Shown one piece after another: positions 1 through 6,173 of a stretch of DNA of 8,613 bases (position 1 is its first letter; every line of letters starts with the position of its first letter). The stretch is taken from contig RFSL01000032.1 in assembly GCA_009923965.1 (NCBI GenBank), positions 1-8,613 of the forward strand. Direction: 5' to 3'. The notes under the pieces are model-generated. The model worked only from the letters and a program-made list of their open reading frames with translations, was not told the DNA's origin and ran no database searches. The position numbers were made by a program, and so were the translations under genes. The DNA is from Flavobacteriia bacterium. GTDB taxonomy: Bacteria; Bacteroidota; Bacteroidia; Flavobacteriales_D; Crocinitomicaceae.

Positions 1-1
1 A

Positions 2-574
2 AATTGCTATGGACTTACCAAAAAAATCGTTTACGAAAATGAAGAATTTAACCTGATTCAGGCAGCTTTAGACATTGAAGACGACATGGACAATTTGCGC
101 TACAATAAAATTGTAATCGCAACAGATGCCGATGTTGATGGAATGCATATTCGTATGTTATTATTGACTTTCTTCCTGCAATTTTTTCCAGATTTGGTAA
201 AAAGAAATCATGTCTACGTGCTCCAAACACCACTTTTTAGGGTAAGAAATAAGAAGAAAACAATTTATTGCTATTCTGAAGATGAAAGACGAACTGCCCT
301 AATCGAAATCGGAAAAGGTGCAGAAATTACGCGCTTCAAAGGTTTAGGAGAAATTTCTCCGGATGAGTTTATTCATTTTATTGGAGCCGATATTCGTTTG
401 GAGCCTGTAATCCTTACAAAAGATGCATCTATCGATTCGATTCTTTCTTATTTTATGGGAAAAAATACCGCGGAGCGACAAGATTTTATTATTGATAACT
501 TAAGAGTTGAAAAAGATTTGGCGGAAGATAAATCCACTGAAAATGATTCCTCAGAACTTGAAATTGCTTCATAG
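2..574 (+). CDS. parE: DNA topoisomerase IV subunit B (ParE), C-terminal part, 5' truncated by window edge
   Basis: ParE is the ATPase and TOPRIM subunit of topoisomerase IV, which with ParC decatenates and relaxes DNA in the cytoplasm. The frame is open from base 2, giving 190 visible codons up to TAG at 572-574; the internal ATG at 86 is not the start because homology-like sequence (NCYGLTKKIVYENEEF) lies before it. Visible residues 41-49 carry the TOPRIM metal-binding motif TDADVDGMH, whose Asp residues bind Mg2+. Residues 111-117 are RFKGLGE, the conserved C-terminal motif of type IIA B subunits. The stretch MGKNTAERQDFIIDNLRVE near the end is typical of Bacteroidota ParE. The ATPase domain, the transducer and the first catalytic Glu of TOPRIM lie outside the window. 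ParE rather than GyrB is favoured because parC follows three bases downstream, which suggests one transcript. The final roughly 20 residues are acidic and Ser-rich. I see nothing broken in the visible part. Confidence 0.95.
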   Translation, partial: NCYGLTKKIVYENEEFNLIQAALDIEDDMDNLRYNKIVIATDADVDGMHIRMLLLTFFLQFFPDLVKRNHVYVLQTPLFRVRNKKKTIYCYSEDERRTALIEIGKGAEITRFKGLGEISPDEFIHFIGADIRLEPVILTKDASIDSILSYFMGKNTAERQDFIIDNLRVEKDLAEDKSTENDSSELEIAS

Positions 575-577
575 ATT

Positions 578-3268
578 ATGGCTGAGGACGAAATAGAAAA
601 TTTAAAGCCAAACGGTGAAGAGCACAATCCTTTTGAGCACAAGGAAGTGGATGAGAAAATCATCCCTGTTGGTGGTCTTTATCATAATTGGTTTTTGGAT
701 TATGCGAGTTATGTTATTCTAGAGCGAGCTGTTCCATCGCTTTATGATGGTTTAAAACCGGTGCAACGCCGAATTCTTCATTCCATGAAAGAAATGGAAG
801 ATGGCCGCTATAATAAAGTCGCAAATATAATCGGAAACACGATGAAATACCATCCGCATGGAGATGCTTCCATTGGCGATGCATTGGTGCAGTTGGGACA
901 AAAAGAGTTATTGATTGATTGCCAAGGAAACTGGGGAAATACACTTACAGGAGATGGCGCTGCTGCTCCACGATACATTGAAGCTCGACTTTCTAAATTT
1001 GCCCTTCACGTTGCTTTTAATGGAAAAACTACCAACTGGCTTTCCAGTTATGACGGACGAAATAAGGAGCCAGATCAGTTGCCAATGAAATTCCCGCTCT
1101 TACTTGCTCAAGGAGCAGAAGGAATTGCAGTTGGAATGGCTTGTAAGTTTTTACCGCATAATTTCATCGAATTAATTGACCAATCGATTAATCATTTACG
1201 CGGAAAGAAAGTAGAGTTTTTACCAGATTTCCCAAATGGTGGAATGGCAGATTTTTCTGGATATAACGATGGTTTGCGTGGTAGTCGAGTTCGAGTTCGT
1301 GCGAAAATCAAAAAATTAGACAATAAAACTTTAATTATTTATGAAATTCCTTTTGGAACAACTACTGGATCATTAATTGAATCGGTAATTAAAGCAAACG
1401 ATAAAGGAAAGATTAAGATTAAAAAAATCGAGGATAATACCTCCATGGAAGCTGAAATTATCGTGCACTTATTTCCAGGTGTCTCTCCCGATAAAACAAT
1501 CGATGCCTTGTATGCTTTTACTGACTGTGAAGTATCTATTTCTCCAAATTCTACGATTATTGATGGAGATAAACCACGGTTTATGGGGGTTTCTGAAATT
1601 CTCAAAGTCACGGCAGACACAACTGTTCGTTTGTTGAAATTAGAATTAGAAATTCGCTTGGATGAATTGGAAAGAATGTGGCATTTTTCGACTTTAGAGA
1701 AGTTATTTATTAATAATGAAATGTACATTGATTTCAAGCTTTATTCTGATAAAGAAACACTTTACGAATATTTGTATAAGCGGTTTTCTGTTTTTAAAAA
1801 AGAGCTTTTGCGAGAAATAACTGATGAGGATTTGCATAAGTTAACGCAAATTCCAATGATTCGTATTACGCGTTTTGATGCTTCAAAAGCAGATGATGCA
1901 CTTCTTAAAATTGAGGAAGAAATGTTGCTTGTGAAAGCGAATTTGGCGAATTTAGTAGAATATGCGATTGATTATTACAAGGACTTAAAAAAACGATTCG
2001 GAGCAGGGAAGGAGCGAAAGACAGAAATAAAGGCCTTCGATAATATTACAGCTTCTAAAGTAATTATCGCAAATCGCAAGTTATATGTAGATTACGAAGA
2101 AGGATTTGTGGGATATGGTCTTAAAAAAACTGAATCTATCAGTGACTGCTCAGAAATTGATGATATTATCTGTTTCTTTTCTACGGGTAAATTAATGATA
2201 AGTAAAGTTACCGAAAAAAAATTCGTTGGTAAAGACTTGATTTTTGCGAGTGTTTGGAAACGAGGTGATACGAGAACAATTTATCATTTGTTCTACCAAG
2301 ACGGAACTGGTGGTTCTACGATGATGAAGCGTTTTCATGTAACTGGAATTACGCGGGATACAGAGTATGATCTTACAAAAGGAACAAAAGGTTCCAAGAT
2401 GTTATATTTCTCCGTTCATCCAAATGGAGAGAGAGAAGTTGTTTCTATTCTTTTGCGCCCTCGTCCGCATTTAAAAAGATTGCGATTTGATATTGATTTA
2501 GGAGAATTATTGATAAAGGGAAGAAATTCTGCTGGTAATCGAGTAACAAAAGAAATCGTTCAGAAAATTGTGCAGAAAGAAGTTGGTGGCTCAACACTTG
2601 CTGCACGAAAGATTTGGTACGATAGTATTGTTGGTCGTCTAAATGATGAGGGGCGCGGAAAGTTTCTTGGTTCTTTTAAAGGGGAAAATAAGATTTTAAG
2701 CTTGTATAAAAATGGAGATTATAGGTTAAGTAGTTTTGACTTAGCAACACATTTTGATGAAGACATGCTGCACATTGAAAAATGGGAGCAAGATCGTCCG
2801 ATTTCTGCAGTTTATTATGATGGTGAAAAGGACATGCATTATGTAAAACGTTTTTTATGCGAGGTTTATTCCGATAAGCGTGTTTCCTATATTAGCGATA
2901 GCGAGGGTTCTTATCTCGATGCGGTTTCTACGGCATTTCGTCCAGAGGTTAAGATTGTATATAATAAGTTGCTGAAAGAAACCAAAAACTTACCTGATAA
3001 CAAGATGCAATTAGCAGATTTGATTGAGGTAAAAGGAATGAAGGCACAAGGAAATCAACTTTCCAAATTGAAGGTAAAAGAAATTGTTCTTACGCACCCA
3101 ATTGATGAAGGCAAAGAACCTTGGCCAGTAAATAGTATTGAAGAGTCCGGCGATTCTGAAATAACAAGTGATGATGCGACGACTATGGAATGGGAAATTA
3201 CAAATGAAACCTCTGAGGATAACGATGATCCTAATGACGATGATGAGGAGCAATTAAAACTATTTTAA
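578..3268 (+). CDS. parC: DNA topoisomerase IV subunit A (ParC)
   Basis: This is the DNA breakage-reunion subunit of topoisomerase IV; it cuts both strands through a tyrosyl-DNA linkage and partners with ParE encoded just upstream. The protein has 896 residues, longer than E. coli ParC (about 750) but in keeping with Bacteroidota members as I recall them. The winged-helix/tower core opens at about residue 34 (LYHNWFLDYASYVILERAVP). The quinolone-pocket region HPHGDASIGD spans 92-101, and the catalytic Tyr is Y133 in AAAPRYIEARLS (codon 974-976). A C-gate coiled-coil region covers about 340-480. The C-terminal beta-pinwheel-like domain runs from about 495 to 840, with a GyrA-like repeat remnant IKGRNSAGN at 646-654 rather than a full GyrA box, which favours ParC over GyrA. 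The last 45 residues are a highly acidic tail ending QLKLF. ATG 578 sits three bases after the parE stop with no clear Shine-Dalgarno sequence. Ala97 occupies the position of the quinolone-resistance Ser of E. coli GyrA Ser83/ParC Ser80. Confidence 0.96.
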   Translation: MAEDEIENLKPNGEEHNPFEHKEVDEKIIPVGGLYHNWFLDYASYVILERAVPSLYDGLKPVQRRILHSMKEMEDGRYNKVANIIGNTMKYHPHGDASIGDALVQLGQKELLIDCQGNWGNTLTGDGAAAPRYIEARLSKFALHVAFNGKTTNWLSSYDGRNKEPDQLPMKFPLLLAQGAEGIAVGMACKFLPHNFIELIDQSINHLRGKKVEFLPDFPNGGMADFSGYNDGLRGSRVRVRAKIKKLDNKTLIIYEIPFGTTTGSLIESVIKANDKGKIKIKKIEDNTSMEAEIIVHLFPGVSPDKTIDALYAFTDCEVSISPNSTIIDGDKPRFMGVSEILKVTADTTVRLLKLELEIRLDELERMWHFSTLEKLFINNEMYIDFKLYSDKETLYEYLYKRFSVFKKELLREITDEDLHKLTQIPMIRITRFDASKADDALLKIEEEMLLVKANLANLVEYAIDYYKDLKKRFGAGKERKTEIKAFDNITASKVIIANRKLYVDYEEGFVGYGLKKTESISDCSEIDDIICFFSTGKLMISKVTEKKFVGKDLIFASVWKRGDTRTIYHLFYQDGTGGSTMMKRFHVTGITRDTEYDLTKGTKGSKMLYFSVHPNGEREVVSILLRPRPHLKRLRFDIDLGELLIKGRNSAGNRVTKEIVQKIVQKEVGGSTLAARKIWYDSIVGRLNDEGRGKFLGSFKGENKILSLYKNGDYRLSSFDLATHFDEDMLHIEKWEQDRPISAVYYDGEKDMHYVKRFLCEVYSDKRVSYISDSEGSYLDAVSTAFRPEVKIVYNKLLKETKNLPDNKMQLADLIEVKGMKAQGNQLSKLKVKEIVLTHPIDEGKEPWPVNSIEESGDSEITSDDATTMEWEITNETSEDNDDPNDDDEEQLKLF

Positions 3269-3284
3269 ACTTTAATTTAAGTTT
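3267..3284 (+). terminator. Weak AT-rich hairpin after parC, possible terminator
   Basis: AAACTT (3267-3272) and AAGTTT (3279-3284) form a 6-bp inverted repeat around a 6-base loop, overlapping the last bases of the parC stop codon and followed by a T-rich run (TTTTCTGTTTTT). The position is right for an intrinsic terminator, but the stem has a single G:C pair and would be unstable. It may be chance in AT-rich DNA. A promoter-like box follows within about 30 bases. Confidence 0.25.
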
Positions 3285-3314
3285 TCTGTTTTTCAAATAG
3301 TAAGCTTTATATCG

Positions 3315-3322
3315 TAAATTTG
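3315..3322 (+). promoter_or_regulatory. Candidate Bacteroidota -7 promoter box (TAAATTTG)
   Basis: TAAATTTG is an exact match to the TAnnTTTG consensus of the -7 element used by the primary sigma factor of Bacteroidota. It lies 21 bases before ATG 3344, leaving room for a short leader. No clear TTG -33 element is seen at the expected spacing upstream (the sequence there is TTTTTCAAAT), so the match rests on one element. If real, the gene downstream is transcribed independently of parE-parC, and the TTG at 3320 is promoter DNA rather than a start codon. Confidence 0.5.
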
Positions 3323-3343
3323 CTTAAAATTAACTCGCACTCA

Positions 3344-4606
3344 ATGGCCTTGACCAAAGATTCTAAAATAAATTTCTTGAACATTGGCTTAATGTTAATC
3401 ACAGCAGTATTTGCTTTTTTCTTGCCTTTCGAGACATTTTTACTTGCTTATGCATTCCTTGGACCTTTACATTATCTTACTGAAATAAGTTGGCTTCACG
3501 ATCGACAATATTTTACAAAGGGAAAATATGATTTCGTGCCTCTTTTATTAATTGGTGTAGCATTATCGTACGCTGCTTTTGCTAAAGACTTTGAGTTTAA
3601 CATTGATTTCTACAAAGAATTTGTTGCTTTAAATCTTTTTGATAAATTGCTTGTATTGGCGCTATTTAGTTCACTTCTTTTCGCTTTTGTTAAAAATTTA
3701 GTGGTTAAAATTATCGCAATTTTGTTCATATTTATTTTTATTTCCGGTTGGTTAGCTCCTGAAAATGCAACTGAAAATTCCAAAAGCACAACTATTTTTG
3801 CATTAACCTCCTTGCTTCCAACATTAATTCATGTGTATTTATTTACGGGCTTATTCATGTTGTTTGGTGCTTTGAAATCAAGAAGTAAAACAGGACTTCT
3901 TTCTGTACTTGCTTTTATTATTGTTCCCATCTTTCTTGTTTTCGGACTTCCAGTTCAAACAAAAACCAATTATATCTCTGACTATGGAAAAGAGGCATAC
4001 TATGCAGATGGAGATGGTTTCTTTTATACAAATGTTAGTATTCTAGATCATTTTAGACTTATGAATGAACCTAATCTAACCAACAAGCAATACCTCGATT
4101 CTATTATAAATAAAGATTCCAAAACAAATCAGACTCCAATTGCGGAAAGACAAAGAATTACAGATTCATTGAGCGATAAATTAAACCAGGCATTCATTGT
4201 TCCAAATCCTGAAAGTGAGTATTACATGCGACCAATACCCGCAAAATTAGCCATTCCTATTGAATCAAAAGATTATTATTGGAACTACGTATTTTTCTCT
4301 GGTTTCGGCATCATGCTCATGCGTTTTATTGCTTTTGCGTACATGTACCACTACTTAAATTGGTTCAGCAAAACGGAAGTCATTCGATGGCACAAAGTCC
4401 CTAAAATACGTTTTGTCGCTGTTTTACTTTTATGGCTAACAGCTTGTGCTTTGTACGCCTATAATTATTCCTTAGGGCTTAGTTTTCTTTTCTTCCTGAG
4501 TTTTACGCATGTTCTGCTAGAATTTCCTTTAAACATGGTTTCTATTGTCGGAATTGGAAAAGAAACATATCAAATAGCTACAAAAGGATTTAAGAAGCTT
4601 GAATAA
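3344..4606 (+). CDS. Polytopic membrane protein of unknown function with several membrane-proximal histidines
   Basis: I do not recognise a named family. The frame can be extended to a TTG at 3320, but that codon lies inside a TAnnTTTG promoter-like box, so ATG 3344 is preferred, giving 420 residues. I count about ten hydrophobic segments: roughly 11-28, 29-47, 62-80, 98-118, 120-138, 150-175, 184-204, then a hydrophilic stretch at about 205-312, then 313-335, 354-374 and 377-402. The hydrophilic stretch is rich in Asp, Asn, Ser and Tyr and lies outside the bilayer. Histidines sit near helix ends in motif-like settings: GPLHYLTEISWLHDR (H43, H52), TLIHVYLFTG (H163), YMYHYLNWF (H336), IRWHKVP (H350) and SFTHVLLEFPLN (H389). 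The last three have the feel of conserved motifs, and such an array could bind metal or haem, but that is inference. It lies 75 bp after parC and converges on the POT genes, so context gives no functional clue. The tail is basic (KGFKKLE). Confidence 0.85.
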   Translation: MALTKDSKINFLNIGLMLITAVFAFFLPFETFLLAYAFLGPLHYLTEISWLHDRQYFTKGKYDFVPLLLIGVALSYAAFAKDFEFNIDFYKEFVALNLFDKLLVLALFSSLLFAFVKNLVVKIIAILFIFIFISGWLAPENATENSKSTTIFALTSLLPTLIHVYLFTGLFMLFGALKSRSKTGLLSVLAFIIVPIFLVFGLPVQTKTNYISDYGKEAYYADGDGFFYTNVSILDHFRLMNEPNLTNKQYLDSIINKDSKTNQTPIAERQRITDSLSDKLNQAFIVPNPESEYYMRPIPAKLAIPIESKDYYWNYVFFSGFGIMLMRFIAFAYMYHYLNWFSKTEVIRWHKVPKIRFVAVLLLWLTACALYAYNYSLGLSFLFFLSFTHVLLEFPLNMVSIVGIGKETYQIATKGFKKLE

Positions 4607-4644
4607 AATTTTATTTAAAAGCTAATCTTACTTTTTACTTGTCT

Positions 4645-4680
4645 TTGTTTCAATGGCTCAAAAATGTTTTATTGAAATAA
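4645..4680. terminator. Candidate bidirectional terminator hairpin between convergent genes
   Basis: The 82-bp gap between the convergent stops (4606 and 4689) contains an inverted repeat: TTGTTTCAAT (4645-4654) pairs with ATTGAAATAA (4671-4680), ten pairs including one G:U, around a 16-base loop. Its position suits termination of both converging transcripts. Neither flank carries a strong T-run, and the stem is AT-rich, so it may be weak or only a 3'-end stabilising structure. Confidence 0.35.
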
Positions 4681-4688
4681 TTAATAAA

Positions 4689-6173
4689 TCATTCAACATT
4701 TTTCATCAATTTCTTAAGAAAAGGAGCAGCGATAATAACCACAATTCCTGTGATTATCCCATAAATTGCTAATTGATGATAACCTTCTGTATAAAGATCT
4801 AATTTTACACTTGCGCTAGCATTATCATCGGGAGAAGCCATTCCAGCACCAAGAATTCCAGCAACATACTGACCGTAAGCACTCGCTAAGAACCATAAAC
4901 CCATCATAACTCCCCACAGTTTTTTTGGAGAAAGTTTTGTCATTAAGGATAAGCCAATTGGAGAAAGCAACAATTCCGCTAGCGTTATAACAAAATAGGC
5001 AGCAGTAAAAACAAGAAGTGAGGTTTTTCCGTCTGCATCAGCAAAAAAGCGGTTCACATAAAAGACATAGAAAGCTCCACCAAGAAATAAGAATGCCATT
5101 CCAAATTTCACGAAATAATTAGGTTCAATTTTTCTTTTTTTCATCCAAATCCAAAGCAATCCGATTAAAGGGCTAAAAAGGACTACAAATAAAGAATTAG
5201 AAGAATTATTTACGACATTTGGATCCATGTTAAAAAAGAATAAGTCCGTATGTAAATTGTCTTTTGCAAACAAACTTAAGGAGCCACCACTTTGCTCGAA
5301 GAATGCCCAAAATAAAATTGATAGCAGAATAAATACGAGTGCTGCAAGCATTTTTTTATTTTCTTCCCAACCTAGTTTAAGCATTTCATATATCAAATAG
5401 ATTAGAGTTGCAGGTCCAATGACATACATGAAAATATCAGTATAACGCGTGTTTGTTATCATAAGATAAATACATGGCAGAATTAAAATTGAGCCAGCAT
5501 AAACCATCCATTGATTTCTTTTTGCAGTGCTTGGGTTACTTGTAGCAGGTGGCAATCCAATTGGCCCAAGTTTTGATTTCGTAACTAAAAATGTAGCTAA
5601 TCCAAGAATCATAAATCCTCCAGAAAGTAAAAAAGCAACATCCCACGAATACATTTTCCCAACGTAAACACAAATAGCACCTCCGAAAAGCGCACCAACA
5701 TTTATACCTGCATAAAATAATCCAAAGCCAGCATCTCGTCGAGCATCACCTTCTTTGTACAATTCCCCCACCATTGTAGAAATATTCGGTTTAAAAAATC
5801 CAGTTCCAATAATTAAAAGGCAGATGCCATAATAAAAATAATTATGAGCTGAAATTCCCAAAACAACACTTCCAGTAATCATAAGAATTCCTCCCCAAAG
5901 CAATGATTTTTGGAAGCCCAAAATTTTATCAGCAAACAAACCACCAATAAATGTAAAGGCATAAACAAATGCTTGAATTGCGCCATATTTTAGATTTGCA
6001 CTCTTATCACTAAGCAATAATACATCCACCATAAAAACAGTGAGCATACCACGATTTCCGTAGAAACAGAAACGCTCCCACATTTCTATAAAAAACAAAT
6101 ACCACAATTGCTTGGGGTATTTGCCTTTAAAATCCTGTATTTGTTCTAAGGTTATTTCAGCGCTATTTGCCAT
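4689..6173 (-). CDS. POT/PTR2-family proton-coupled di/tripeptide transporter (canonical residues)
   Basis: This is a predicted inner-membrane symporter importing di- and tripeptides with protons (proton-dependent oligopeptide transporter family, MFS fold). The 494 residues fit the usual bacterial POT length with 14 helices, including the two extra helices (about 222-265) between the N- and C-bundles. The helix 1 motif ExxERF is E30, E33, R34, followed by Y38 and R41. PTR2 signature 1 begins at GGLFADKILGF (77-87), and signature 2 is FGLFYAGINVGAL (150-162) with N158. The peptide-site Lys is K128 in GFFKPNISTMVGELY. Helix 7 carries FFEQSGGS with E293, and helix 10 carries LAELLLSPIGLS with E400. 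So both charge pairs described in PepTSt, as I recall them (R33-E300 and K126-E400), have counterparts here: R41-E293 and K128-E400. The start codon overlaps the stop of the upstream transporter by one base, implying translational coupling. Substrate preference cannot be read from the sequence. Confidence 0.93.
   Translation of the reverse strand: MANSAEITLEQIQDFKGKYPKQLWYLFFIEMWERFCFYGNRGMLTVFMVDVLLLSDKSANLKYGAIQAFVYAFTFIGGLFADKILGFQKSLLWGGILMITGSVVLGISAHNYFYYGICLLIIGTGFFKPNISTMVGELYKEGDARRDAGFGLFYAGINVGALFGGAICVYVGKMYSWDVAFLLSGGFMILGLATFLVTKSKLGPIGLPPATSNPSTAKRNQWMVYAGSILILPCIYLMITNTRYTDIFMYVIGPATLIYLIYEMLKLGWEENKKMLAALVFILLSILFWAFFEQSGGSLSLFAKDNLHTDLFFFNMDPNVVNNSSNSLFVVLFSPLIGLLWIWMKKRKIEPNYFVKFGMAFLFLGGAFYVFYVNRFFADADGKTSLLVFTAAYFVITLAELLLSPIGLSLMTKLSPKKLWGVMMGLWFLASAYGQYVAGILGAGMASPDDNASASVKLDLYTEGYHQLAIYGIITGIVVIIAAPFLKKLMKNVE

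Noticed and set aside
1339..1737. 132-codon open frame on the minus strand
   Set aside because: It is fully antisense to parC, whose motifs and length are unambiguous, and its translation shows no recognisable domain; it is a shadow of AT-rich coding sequence.
3344..4606. Possibility that the unknown membrane protein is a Brp/Blh carotene dioxygenase
   Set aside because: The hydrophobic, His-bearing layout is reminiscent, but I do not see the family's characteristic His motifs and there is no rhodopsin or carotenoid gene nearby.
4602..4615. Perfect palindrome AATAAAATTTTATT over the stop of the membrane-protein gene
   Set aside because: It is made only of A:T pairs with no loop, so it would not form a stable RNA hairpin, and such palindromes arise easily in AT-rich DNA.
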